This document shows, in pieces, positions 1-9,240 of a DNA stretch of 15,000 nucleotides. How positions within the stretch are numbered: the stretch's first letter is position 1; each line of letters opens with the position of its first letter. A model generated the notes under the pieces. That model made no database searches. It had not been told where the DNA came from and saw only the letters and a list, made by a program, of their open reading frames with translations. The stretch is from Trachelipus rathkii (lineage: Eukaryota > Arthropoda > Malacostraca > Isopoda > Trachelipodidae): assembly GCA_015478945.1 (NCBI GenBank), contig JABUQX010053504.1, positions 22,501 to 37,500 on the forward strand. The letters run 5' to 3'. The position numbers were made by a program, and so were the translations under genes.

Positions 1-261
1 GCTAATATATGATGAAACGATGAAACCATAGCACTCTCAGGAGAAAAAAAGGACGCTAAAAGGTTTGAATGTTTCTCAAGCACCAACCTTCCTATATTTA
101 CATTTCTCAATTACTAATGCAAAAAGATATATAATCCTTTGTAAAAATTCTCTTTCATCTAACGATCGGAGGATGGGGAAAGAGGCTGGTTGGGGTGCAT
201 TTGAGTTGGGGTCCCCGTCTCGGCATCCTGGTAACAATTATATTAATAGATTGTGGCCTAA

Positions 262-592
262 ACTATATATATATATTAGCATATATATATATATTATATA
301 TTAGCTGTATATTATATATATATATATTATATATACACTATATCTATATATTATATATTTATATATATATATATATATTATATAGATTATATATATTATA
401 TTATATATATATCAGACATCCGCATCGCGGAATGGCGAAAGAGAGATAGAGTGGTGGTCTGGATGCCATTCACTAATATTATATATATATATATTACTTA
501 TATAATTTATATATATATATATATATATATGATATATATATATATATTATGATATATATATATTATATATAATATAGATATAGTATATATAT
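262..592. repeat. (AT)n simple-repeat blocks
   Basis: Two impure (TA)n tracts, about 262-412 and 478-592, are separated by a short GC-richer insert (413-477). Translated frames across them are Ile-Tyr runs and are not genes. Confidence 0.95.
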
Positions 593-670
593 CTCTCGCC
601 AGCACTGGTAACGAAATCCATACTGTTCAGCGGCGACTCCAGTAAAACTTTTTACTGCTCGAGTCCTATC

Positions 671-734
671 GTTCTCTCTCTCTCTCTCTCTCTTCTCTTC
701 TCTCTCTCTTCGCTCTCTCTCTCTCTCTCTCTCG

Positions 735-791
<57 letters not shown>

Positions 792-824
792 CTATGTACT
801 ATATATATATATATATATATTATA

Positions 825-860
<36 letters not shown>
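671..860. repeat. (CT)n block followed by (AT)n
   Basis: An imperfect (TC)n tract at 671-793, broken by TTC and CG interruptions, passes directly into (AT)n at about 799-860. The minus-strand Arg-Glu reading of the CT tract is low complexity. Confidence 0.95.
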
Positions 861-861
<1 letters not shown>

Positions 862-1290
862 CCCGGATATATACGTTAAAATGAAACTTTAAATAAAATA
901 AAGTTAGTCTCTCCTTATTTATACTTAAAGAGAATGGCAACATCAAAAGGTAACATAGAGATCCAAAAGGCAACAATTTTAGAACAATTTTATAGGCTAG
1001 ATTCTCACGAGTACAATCTCCGCTATCCGATTTGAGCACGAACAGTCACCTTTTTTTTAATGGATTGAAAAATAGATTATTTAATAGCGATGATTCTTAC
1101 ACTCTTTGCTTCAATTTTCACATAATCTTTTATATTTATTATGTAATATTTCATTCATTTGGACCCATTTTTCACAAAAAATAAGTAATTTGATCGTAGC
1201 ATTTTTGAATATTTTGTAAAAAGTATCGATCGTTCTATAATGTTAACTCGTGCTAAGCACGAGGAGCACGAGTATAGGAGTGCCTTTGAG
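861..1290. other. AT-rich stretch with no gene seen
   Basis: No convincing ORF, splice-bounded exon or RNA gene was seen. The minus-strand frame covering part of it is mostly Arg-Glu and Ile-Tyr low complexity from neighbouring CT and AT repeats. The only structure noted is the AGCACGAG hairpin near 1250. Confidence 0.6.
1247..1272. repeat. Small perfect hairpin with repeated AGCACGAG
   Basis: CTCGTGCT-A-AGCACGAG (1247-1263) is a perfect 8-bp inverted repeat with a one-base centre. AGCACGAG is repeated directly at 1265-1272. It is GC-rich against an AT-rich surround and lies just left of an (AT)n tract. Confidence 0.7.
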
Positions 1291-1327
1291 TATAATATAT
1301 ATATATATATTTATATATATAATATTA

Positions 1328-1373
<46 letters not shown>

Positions 1374-1405
1374 ATATATATATATATATATTTAATTATA
1401 TATAA
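1291..1405. repeat. (AT)n microsatellite
   Basis: An impure (TA)n tract ends two bases before the CAGTTTTCGT terminus of the left inverted arm. Confidence 0.95.
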
Positions 1406-1407
1406 AG

Positions 1408-1778
1408 CAGTTTTCGTTTTTATATCTCGGCTTACGAAACACGTAAGAAATGCTCGAGTTTGCGTTCGTTTTTGTCAAACTTACCGAAAAATTGTAAGAA
1501 ATGCTTTCCAGACGTAAGTAATTTCCTCAATTCTGCAAGGTTGCTATTTCCCGTGCTAGCCGAATTTAAGCACGTTCTTTTACGAAAAAGTGTTAAAACA
1601 AACAAGATGGCGGTGTGGTAGGCACCGTCTGAATTGATGAATTTCCATTCAATATAATCAGCTTTAAATTAATTTCTTAATTGGATAAACTCCATCACAA
1701 ATAGTTGATCCAATTATCTGTAATATAAACCATTTGTTATTTTTTTTATTTCTACTTATTAGCCAAAACCACGTACTT
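1408..1778 (-). repeat. Left arm of a ~370-bp inverted repeat pair
   Basis: This stretch matches the reverse complement of 2916-3307 along its whole length, by eye around 65-70% with small indels. Shared landmarks are CGTAAGAAATGCT, TGTAAGAAATGCT, AGGTTGCTATTTCC against AAGTTGCTATTTCC, the CACGTTCTT/TACGAAA block, a GGTG...CACC hairpin near 1608-1626, and TAAACTCCATCA...ATAGTTGATC near 1687-1711. The outer end reads CAGTTTTCGT. Two ~50-bp subunits near the outer end each carry a small CTTAC...GTAAG hairpin. It may be a long terminal inverted repeat of a DNA transposon, or one of two copies in opposite orientation. Confidence 0.8.
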
Positions 1779-1799
1779 CATCACAATAGCTGATTCCCA

Positions 1800-1922
1800 A
1801 TTGTTTAAAAACAAAAGTAATTTCTAGCACTAAATGCGCAGTTCGTTTTTAAACAGGAAAGTGTCGTGCTAAAAACTGGGTGAGCATTTCTTATCGAGCG
1901 TAAGCACAAATGACGAAAACTG
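1800..1922 (+). repeat. Third, partial copy of the arm sequence
   Basis: The stretch TGAGCATTTCTTATCGAGCG and the following TAAGCACAAATGACGAAAAC are close to 3257-3300, in the same orientation. It ends in ACGAAAACTG (1913-1922), the exact reverse complement of the CAGTTTTCGT at 1408-1417. So 1408-1922 could itself be a 515-bp MITE-like unit with short exact termini. No matching target-site duplication is visible beside either end. Confidence 0.65.
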
Positions 1923-1983
1923 TCTAAATTAAAAGCAATGGAAATACTAATATTCATTCTATCGTAAAAGCTTCGTATTGTTA

Positions 1984-2126
1984 CAATTACGATTAAAGGA
2001 TATATAACTAAAGAAATTAGTCTCAAGTAAAGTATTTGTGGGCTTGCTAATTTATTTATCGCAATCCCACTAATACATTACTTGGGACTAATTTCTTTTT
2101 TTTCTATCTCCTTTAATCATAAAATT
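1984..2126. repeat. Long palindrome (hairpin, ~52-bp arms)
   Basis: The left arm 1991-2042 pairs with the right arm 2066-2118 at roughly 85% by eye. Landmarks are GATTAAAGGA against TCCTTTAATC, AAAGAAATTAGTC against GACTAATTTCTTT, and TTTGTGGG against CCCACTAA. The spacer of about 23 bases is AT-rich. Weaker pairing extends out to about 1984 and 2126. It differs from the 370-bp arms and sits at the left end of the Penelope-like relic. It may be a small fold-back or MITE-type element. Confidence 0.75.
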
Positions 2127-2821
2127 GCTGGTCTAAGGTCCCGCATACACAAGCCTTTGTTATTTGTTCTGATTGGAAGTTTTTCCATGAAGAAATCACC
2201 ATCTCCGTAAATTTTCTAGCTTTATCCTTTATCCCTCTAACATTTTTGATAAACTTATTTACTCGTTTCTCGATAACACTTATTCGCCCTAAAACTATAG
2301 CTAGCATATGATGTTCCTAACTCCTGTTATGCTTCGGGCTCCCTGGCATTCACCCGCTTTCATTCCAATGTTCTTCCCTTTCAGATTAAAACATTTTAAA
2401 CAAAAACTTTCCACAATGCAAATTTCTTATATCTTTTATTAACAACAACTCAATTGCCGTTCCTTTAAGATTAAAGAAAGCATCTCCATGAACTTGAGGT
2501 CACAAATCGCTTACAAATATAAATGAGTCGACTGTAACGTCGACTATGTAGGTCAAACTTTCCAATAACTAAAGATGCGACCCTTCAAACACATGGACAT
2601 TTCCTTGCGAACTAATCTCTCCATCTCTCAACCAGAGAATTTAGCTGTCAGATATCACTATGACCTCAATACCCTATACCTTTTTAAAAATTCTCCATTT
2701 TTCAAAAAGGCTTCTACAGATGAAGAACTTAATAATTTTTGGAATCTTTATATATAAAAAACACTTAAACCTATACACTTTACATCCATAGGATTCTTTG
2801 GCCATCTGATTGCCTTAAACT
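2124..2821 (+). pseudogene. Penelope-like retroelement relic (region before the endonuclease plus GIY-YIG-like endonuclease)
   Basis: Degenerate coding DNA readable only across stops and frame changes. From the left: AFVICSDWKFFHEEI (about 2147-2191), which fits the segment after the reverse transcriptase in Penelope-like elements; a piece ending in FINNNS near 2450; then LRSQIAYKYK followed by a stop where a Cys is expected; CNVDYVGQT (2533-2559), the zinc-binding Cys and the YIG-half of GIY-YIG; a TAA stop at 2566; and LKMRPFKHM (catalytic Arg region), SLRTN and ENLAVRYH (2569-2664). The C-terminal Glu expected near ELNNFWNLYI is not evident. This nuclease would nick target DNA during insertion. 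Multiple stops show the copy is dead, and no upstream RT catalytic core was found. The family call is from motif memory, not a search. Confidence 0.72.
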
Positions 2822-2915
2822 AATTGCCTGAATTTCGTGCAAAAACGAACACGATTCTTATTGAGGTTACTTTCTGTTTTTCAAGCAACTGCGGATGTAG
2901 ATCCTGGCAGAGCCC

Positions 2916-3307
2916 GTTTGATTTCGGAATAAACAGAGAAATAAATAAAAAAAAAGAAAAAAAAAGTGGTTTTTATATTGCCAAAAAAATTGATCAACTA
3001 TTGATGGAGTTTAGCGATTTGGAAGAAATTAGATTTAAATTTGATTTTATTGAATCAAATATCCCTGAACATTCCAAAAAATGAGCTTGGTGGCCCTACC
3101 ACCGCGGTCATTTTTTGTCTTGCACATTTCGTAAGAACGTGGTAAAATTTCAGCAATCAAAGGAAATAGCAACTTTACAGAATTACGGAATTCCTTAGGT
3201 GTGGTAAGCATTTCTTACATTTTGCGCCTGTTTTAACAAAAAACGAAACGCAAATTCGGAGCATTTCTTACGTTGCGTAAGCACAAATTGCAAAAACAAG
3301 GAAAACG
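2916..3307 (+). repeat. Right arm of the ~370-bp inverted repeat pair
   Basis: Inverted counterpart of 1408-1778. It carries two AGCATTTCTTAC-type motifs (about 3207 and 3260), a perfect CTTACG-TTG-CGTAAG hairpin (3267-3281), and GGTGG-CCCTA-CCACC near 3090. An open reading frame crosses its inner part (about 2945-3084) and encodes a charged helical-looking segment with DQLLMEFSDLEE. The left arm keeps a recognisable but stop-broken version. No TSD was resolved. Confidence 0.8.
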
Positions 3308-3365
3308 CCTATATTCCCATGACAGTAGCTCAGATAAATAAGGTTGTTATCAAACAAATTGCGGA

Positions 3366-3383
3366 TATAATATATATATATAT

Positions 3384-3414
<31 letters not shown>

Positions 3415-3421
3415 ATATTGG

Positions 3422-3458
<37 letters not shown>

Positions 3459-3703
3459 ATATATATATTATATATTATATATATCTATTCTTATCTATTC
3501 CTCAAGTCTTATCTATCTATCTATCTATCTATCTATCGTAATCTATTATCTATCTATCTATTCTATCTATCTATCTATTATATCTATCATATCTATCTAT
3601 CTATCTATATAAATATATTATATATATTAAAATAATATATATATATATTATATAATTATATATAACTATATAATACATAATATAATATATAGTATATATT
3701 AAA
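3366..3703. repeat. (AT)n / (ATCT)n / (AT)n compound microsatellite
   Basis: (TA)n at 3366-3484 with a GGCC break near 3421, an imperfect (ATCT)n tract to about 3609, then AT-rich (TA)n to 3703. Reading frames through it are Ile-Tyr-Ser runs. Confidence 0.95.
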
Positions 3704-4119
<416 letters not shown>

Positions 4120-4148
4120 AATAAAATTTAAAGACGCAATAAATGTGG

Positions 4149-4288
4149 GTATCGGTTTAAGGGTATCGGCAAAAATTTTACCGATACGATACTACTCGTC
4201 TCAAATTCCGATTACGATTACCGATACCTGAAAAATATAACTATATATCTTTTATCGATTTCGAATCGAGTGGTAATTGTATCGATTC
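4149..4288. repeat. Cluster of GTATCGG/CCGATAC palindromic motifs
   Basis: GTATCGG occurs at 4149-4155 and 4163-4169, and its complement CCGATAC at 4181-4187 and 4221-4227. A further CGATT-TCG-AATCG palindrome lies near 4257-4269 and GTATCGATTC near 4279. The middle pair forms a hairpin across an AAAATTTT core. Similar repeated TATCGG palindromes occur at the ends of some hAT-like and MITE elements (from memory). No transposase is present. Confidence 0.55.
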
Positions 4289-4379
4289 TAATATATTATT
4301 ATATATATATATTATATACATATACTATATAGTATATATATATATATATATGATTATATATATTATAATATATATATAT
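4289..4379. repeat. (AT)n microsatellite abutting LINE fragment A
   Basis: An impure (TA)n tract whose last bases ATATATAT are followed directly by GAAAGTAAAC, the first recognisable bases of LINE fragment A. Confidence 0.95.
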
Positions 4380-4691
4380 GAAAGTAAACATAGATAAGAA
4401 TAAGGTTATTGTTGTGAGTAAGGACAGCCCTCGGTGTGAAGTTATGTTAGATGGTGAGCAGCTGAACAAGTATCTGAGTTTAAATATTTAGGATATATGT
4501 TGAATGATGCAGAGTATAGTAGGAAAGTTGTGAATGGCAGAAAGGTGGCTGGTGCAATTAAATCATTGGTGAATGTAAAGGGACTATGTCTTGAGTGCGC
4601 AAGGGTCTTACATGAGGGTATGTTGTTACCTGTGTTAATGTATAGTAGTGAGACTATGGTCTGGAATAAGAGAGATAGATCTAAAGTACAG
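4380..4691 (+). pseudogene. LINE fragment A (non-LTR retrotransposon, post-RT region, truncated at both ends)
   Basis: It aligns base for base with 6920-7250 of copy B and 11565-11905 of copy C. It encodes remnants of the region just after the reverse transcriptase catalytic core: VNIDKNKVIVVSKDSP, CEVMLDGEQL, a stop, then SRKVVNGRKVAGAIKSLVNV and LECARVLHEGMLLPVLMY with SETMVWNKRDRSKVQ. The left border is an (AT)n tract. The right border is an abrupt break after AAAGTACAG into unrelated DNA, so the C-terminal part, 3' UTR and tail are missing. In-frame stops make it dead. It lies about 145 bases upstream of the candidate zinc-finger exon and is probably intronic. Confidence 0.88.
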
Positions 4692-4835
4692 TTTTAATGG
4701 TTCACCAATTTTCATTCATATTCTTTTTTTATTCTCAATTTTTGTTAAATCCGTACAATATTGTTTTCATTGGTTCAAAAGATAAATATCCTTTTCCATA
4801 TACAGATTATAAATAGTTTCATTTCTATCTTTCAG

Positions 4836-4984
4836 GTTATCAGTTTTTGTACAGAGAACTGAAGAATTCTGGTGAATTCATCACCTGTCAGCTCTGTGAA
4901 AGACACAGTGATAAGAATAAGCACATGAAAAGATCTTCGGCCTTAAGACACATGCAATCTACCTTTCACCAAAATAATTATCTG
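4836..4984 (+). CDS. Candidate internal exon encoding a C2H2 or BED-like zinc finger
   Basis: A pyrimidine-rich tract and CAG acceptor (4821-4835) and a strong CTG|GTAAGT donor (4984/4985) bound a 149-base open segment. The frame enters one base into a codon and leaves at a codon boundary (upstream intron phase 1, downstream phase 0). It encodes about 49 residues with CQLC, a basic stretch, SSALRHM and FH. The spacing is C-x2-C-x17-H-x5-H, longer than a classical C2H2 finger and closer to U1/matrin-like or BED-like fingers, so it would bind nucleic acid. Codon use looks less simple than its AT-rich surround. The parent gene was not recognised. It could be a host gene or a domesticated or decayed transposon protein. 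Confidence 0.5.
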
Positions 4985-5239
4985 GTAAGTTCTTTCCACA
5001 CACAAGAAATATTTGATTCCGTCCTAAAAGGTTCTGAAAATTACTTCCGCCCCGAGGCGCTATTTAACCATACTATTTATGAGTGCTTACTATTGTTCCG
5101 TAGCTCAATTTGCAATGTCCTACCTAGCTGGCATTTGTGCAATGTATTGAGTCATATAATTTAGTTTGTTATTTAAGGGCGAAATCAAATCTTAAAATTT
5201 TAGTTTAAAAAAAAAAAAAAAAAATCTCTCGTCTCAGAG
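4985..5239 (+). other. Candidate intron containing an 18-A run
   Basis: It starts with GTAAGT and ends with a pyrimidine-rich TCTCTCGTCTCAGAG. An uninterrupted run of 18 A (5207-5224) sits just upstream of that tract, perhaps the tail of a retroposed sequence. No other coding signal was seen. Confidence 0.35.
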
Positions 5240-5323
5240 GTAAAACAGCTGGGGATACTAAAAGATTATCCAAATGAAGATTTAACTCTCCCAATTATAG
5301 ATGCTCTGAAAATTTCCAATTGA
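5240..5323 (+). CDS. Candidate short downstream exon in compatible phase
   Basis: If splicing uses the AG at 5238-5239, the frame continues from the zinc-finger exon in phase 0. It encodes 27 residues beginning VKQLGILKDYPNEDLTL and reaches TGA at 5321-5323. The composition is protein-like, with mixed hydrophobic and acidic residues and no runs. Against it, CAG at 5235-5237 is a better acceptor and would give an immediate stop (AGG TAA), and no clear AATAAA follows. The segment has no recognised domain. Another acceptor-like tract ends near 5387. Confidence 0.28.
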   Translation, partial: VKQLGILKDYPNEDLTLPIIDALKISN

Positions 5324-5517
5324 TTGGGTGAACCAAAATTAAGTTATTGCTATTTTTCATTAATGCAAAAAAAAATTTCCTTACAGTTGGGAATTGGATA
5401 CTGTTATTTTTTTTGAAAGCAGGTATAAAATATTAATCTGAAGCAGTATTATTAGATAGGAGAGCTATCTATGTATAGTTCGTTTCAAGTCATTTTGACA
5501 ACGGGTGTGTGATTTAA

Positions 5518-5520
<3 letters not shown>
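5324..5520. other. Non-coding stretch after the candidate exon
   Basis: It holds short A and T runs and an acceptor-like TTTCCTTACAG near 5377-5387, followed by a short open segment that soon stops. Nothing else could be supported. Confidence 0.4.

Positions 5521-5521
<1 letters not shown>

Positions 5522-5596
<75 letters not shown>
5522..5596. repeat. Pure (AT)n microsatellite
   Basis: About 36 uninterrupted AT dinucleotides. Confidence 0.98.
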
Positions 5597-5598
<2 letters not shown>

Positions 5599-5672
5599 CT
5601 CATTTATTGAATTTTATTTACGTACAGTATTTTGTAATTCGTTGTTCTTTGCATTGCTATACTATATATATA

Positions 5673-7685
5673 TGAAAGCGGTTAAGGTAAAAAGAAGCGT
5701 GGTTGAATGTACTAAAAGCAAATGATGAGATTTCAAAAGAGATGCTTGGAAGTATATAAGGAGGAAAAAGAAATACTAAAAGGTGTATCCGGAGGAAAAA
5801 CGAGGTAAATGAACAGTTTGGAAGGAGATGAATGGTGACATACAAGGAAATAGGAAGCTCTTCTGGAAGGAAGCGCGAAAGGTTAAGAATGAGAATAAGG
5901 GGAATCTGCTTAGAATAATGAATAGGGATGGTGCTTTTGTAACTGATGAAATGGATGTGAGGGGAGTGCGGAAAGAACACTTCGAAAATCTGCACAATAT
6001 TAACAGTAATGATGAGGTGTTAGTGAATGTGTGCGGTTTTGATGGTGCAAGGAATAATAGTATTTTGGGGATGAGTTTATTAGTAAGGAAGGAGGTAATG
6101 GGTAAGGGTGAGAGAAAAGTTGAAAGAATGTAAATCTGCAGGTATGAATGAAATTACTGGTGAAATGGAAGTCAAGAGCAGGAGGCGAGATGGTGATTGA
6201 TTGGATTTGGAAGTTGTGTAATAAAGCGTTTATGGAGGTATATTTCAAGGGATTGGAGGGAAGGCAGTAATGGTACCCTTGTAAGGGTAGGGAAAAAAGG
6301 GAACTGAAATTACTATAGGGGGAATAAGTTTATTATTGAGTGTTGTAGGAAGGTATATGCTGGTATTTTTGGTCGAAAGAGTGCGTCAGTGACTGAGGGG
6401 CTGATTGGTGAAGAACAAAGGTGCGTTTAGAGGGTGGTAGAGGGCGTGTGGATCAAATCTTTATTGAAACAAATGATTGGGAAAATGAGGAGAAGAAAGA
6501 ATAAATTGTATTTGGGTTTTGCAGTGCAGCAGGCGTATGATAGAGTTAATAGGAAGCTTTATGGCAGGTCTGTTAGTGATATATGGTGTTGGTGGTAGGC
6601 TTCTGAATGGAATCAAAAAGTATGTATGACGATAGTGAAGCGTGTGTAAGAATAAATGGTGTCAATGGTGATTGGTTTAGGATTAATAGCGGAGGTAAGA
6701 CAGGGTTGTGTTATGTCTCGTTGGGTTATTCAATTTGTATGGATGGGGTTATGAAAAAGTTTTGGGGTGGGGATGGCAGGAAATGGTGTTAGAATGGTGG
6801 ATAATGGAGATGAGTACCTACCTATTATATACGGATGATTTGGTTCTGTGTGGCGGATCTGAAGAGAGTTTGAGAGGATTGATAGAGGAGTTTGGCAGGG
6901 AGTGTGTAAAAGGAGGGGCTTGAGAGTAACGTGGATAGAGTAAGGTTATGGTTGTGAGTAAAGGACCTTCCTCAGTGTGAAGTTATATTAGATGGTGAGC
7001 AGCTAGAACAAGTGTCTGAGTTTAAATATTTAGGGTATATGTTGGATGAGAAAGGGAACGGATGATCCAGAGTGTAGTAGGAAAGTTGTCAATGGCAGGA
7101 AGGTGGCTGGAGACAGAATTAATCGTTGCGAGGTGAATGCAAGGGACTAAGTCTTGAGTGTGCTAGGGTCTTACATGAGGGTATGTTGTTACCTGTGTTA
7201 TTGTATGGTAGTGAGACTATGGTCTGGAATAAGAAGTATAGATCTAAAGTTCAATGTGTTCAGATGGACAATCTTAGGGGTGTGAGAAGAATTGATAAAG
7301 AGAGGAATGAACGTATTAGAGAGTGGTGTGGTGTGAAAAGGGGTAAATGAGAGAATAAATGAAAGTATGTTGAGATGGTTTGGTCATGTGGAAAGGATGA
7401 ATGATAGCCGGTTGGTTAAGCGGATGTATAGTGGTGAGTGTGTTGGGAACCGACCGGCTGGGAGACCGAAGAAAGTGGATTGAGTCGGTGAACGAATGTC
7501 TGAAGGAGAGAAATGTGAGTTTGGCAGAGGCGAGAATAAAGGTGCATGATAGGAGAGAATGGCGGGGTTTTGTATGGGGGCATGGTTGTGGCCCACCTGG
7601 GCCGAAGACCCTTACATTGACGATTTACCATAGTGAGGGTCCGTCGCGGTCCCATGATGCTCTAGGGTGGATTTTCTGTCTGTGA
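5673..7685 (+). pseudogene. LINE copy B: broken non-LTR retrotransposon reverse transcriptase (RTE-like, tentative)
   Basis: This is the longest copy. It lacks an apurinic-type endonuclease and begins beside a short (AT)n (5661-5672). Reading across frameshifts from the left: GNRKLFWKEARKV (about 5840), a linker with CGFDG, the RT motif AYDRV (6533-6547), NGIKSMYDDSEACVRINGV, then YTDDLVLCGGSEES (6828-6869, where Tyr-Thr-Asp-Asp stands for the usual YADD active site). The post-RT segment follows: SRKVVNGRKVAG, CARVLHEGMLLPVLLYGSET, VQMDNLRGVRRIDKERNER, RWFGHVERMNDSRLVKRMYS and GECVGNRPAGRP. A final open frame ends at the TGA at 7683-7685. Copy C ends at the same stop, so this is the true C-terminus. 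Numerous frame breaks mean it makes no enzyme. Confidence 0.9.
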
Positions 7686-7844
7686 CGAGCTCTCACTAAT
7701 TAATGGTACAGAGGGGGCGGTAAGGCTGGGCTTTCTTTTCGACGTTTGTCATGTTCTCCTACTTCTTTTCTTTTCGATGCTTGGCCGCAGCACGCGCACA
7801 ATCTTGGGGCAAGAGGAAAGGTAGAGAAAGAAAGAAAGAAGAGA

Positions 7845-7847
<3 letters not shown>
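7686..7847 (+). other. 3' UTR and tail of LINE copy B
   Basis: After the stop, about 160 bases align closely with 12357-12516 in copy C, including CGAGCTCTCACTAATTAATG and GGGGGCGGTAAGGCTGGGC. The tail becomes purine-rich (AAAG-type repeats, 7819-7842) and runs directly into (AT)n. A simple-repeat tail instead of poly(A) is common in RTE-clade LINEs. Confidence 0.8.
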
Positions 7848-7895
<48 letters not shown>

Positions 7896-7944
7896 TATAT
7901 ATATATACTGCTTATATATATATATATATATATATACATAATAT

Positions 7945-7979
<35 letters not shown>

Positions 7980-8058
7980 CTTTATAACTCTATATATATA
8001 TATATAACGCACTACTTATATATATATATATACTGCTGCTCCTGCTGCTATATATATA
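7847..8058. repeat. (AT)n microsatellite with CTGCTG interruptions, after LINE B
   Basis: About 210 bp of (TA)n with breaks such as ACTGCTTATA and CTGCTGCTCCTGCTGCTA near 8030-8049. A similar CTGCTG-broken AT tract occurs at 11100-11145. Confidence 0.95.
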
Positions 8059-8163
8059 AATGGCGACTTCGCAGATGGAGACGAATGGAAAAGGAGACTA
8101 CACACACTGACAGGCAGATAATGTCTTCCTGGAGTTGAAAGGAAGTTTAATATATATATATAT

Positions 8164-9240
8164 CTCCCAAATCTACTTCTGGGATAAATGCTAATGATGC
8201 CTTGGGGTTAATTGCGCAAACAAACAAGCTTTTCCAATAAAATTTTATTTTCAAATCTCAATCCCGATTGCCTAAAAGTACAAAAAATGAAATCAATAAT
8301 AGACAAAGAAAAATATAAATAGTGAAATATACATAAGGTTTCATAAAAACTCAAAAATTAATAGGCACACCGCTCAAAAAAACTTTATATACTCTACAAA
8401 AATATTACGGTATGGACATGGTGGATATATGATTTTCAGCCACTTATAATACACCAATTTAACTACATTCATAGCTATCAACACACAAATTTTCAAATCC
8501 ATGAAAAGTTATAAATAAAAATTTGAGGAACAAAAAGACCGTACTGAAAACAAAAAAAATAAAAAAATATACGAAACCCAAATTTTACTAACGATACATT
8601 AAAGAAAGGATTTACCAAAACAGAACATACATAAAACTGAGGACCAAAATGACGGTCCTTTATAACACTGTTAAAAACTGTTGTAATCAACCTAAAATAA
8701 ATTCCCAAAAATAAATTATTCATGGGTTATGAACATTACCTAGATAGGACCGAATTACCGGGTCCATTCAAAAAAGGTTAAATAAATCGTGATAGAACAA
8801 CATGTTCAAAAACATAAATAAAACTTACATAACGAACGAGGACCAAAAATATAATAAAATTCATAAAAATTGAAGACCAAAATTACTGGTCCTGTTATAC
8901 CTCGTTAAATAATAAATTTCATAAACCTGTAGTACATATCATACTGTATAAAAAGACCATTTTATTGCAAGGAGGATATACCAATTTCACCCTCCTATGA
9001 AACACAACCTAAATCTAACTTATTAGTGTACATACCACCCTCTCATATACGATGAGGAAAACCTTAAAAATGTATAAAAACTTACATAATATCTCCCTCA
9101 AAACTCGGAGGGAATAACCTATTAAAATGTATTCAAAAGAAAGAAATTTATACATACAACTTAAATAATGCATTTCTCAAAAACTCAGAAATAAAAAAAA
9201 ATTTGTGTTTAAAATAATACATACTAGAAAGTTATAAAAA
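8164..9240. repeat. AT-rich DNA with recurring short hairpins, likely decayed ~110-bp satellite
   Basis: No supported ORF. Short inverted repeats recur: AGGACC-8 nt-GGTCCT (8640-8659), GGACC-9 nt-GGTCC (8747-8765), AGACC-9 nt-GGTCT-like (8874-8893), AGGAGG...CCTCCT (about 8970-8996), TCCCTC-8 nt-GAGGGA (about 9092-9111) and TTTCT-9 nt-AGAAA (about 9173-9191). Spacing is about 80-130 bases. GTTAAA follows three of them. The pattern suggests diverged tandem monomers related to the array on the right. Confidence 0.5.

Noticed and set aside
590..665. GC-richer patch checked as a possible tRNA or small RNA
   Set aside because: No cloverleaf, no T-loop GGTTCGAATCC-like motif and no strong stem.
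563..1039. 158-residue minus-strand frame rich in Arg-Glu
   Set aside because: It is a translation of the (CT)n and (AT)n tracts; low complexity, no domain.
2113..2307. 64-residue minus-strand frame
   Set aside because: It is antisense to the Penelope-like segment read on the plus strand (CSDWKFFHEEI).
5942..5960. CTGATGA, the core of a hammerhead ribozyme, looked for because Penelope-like elements can carry one
   Set aside because: It lies in the LINE coding region, and no matching GAAA stem or cleavage triplet arrangement was seen.
5657..6248. Minus-strand frames of 73-112 residues
   Set aside because: Antisense of the LINE copy B 5' part; the plus strand carries the recognisable GNRKLFWKE motif.
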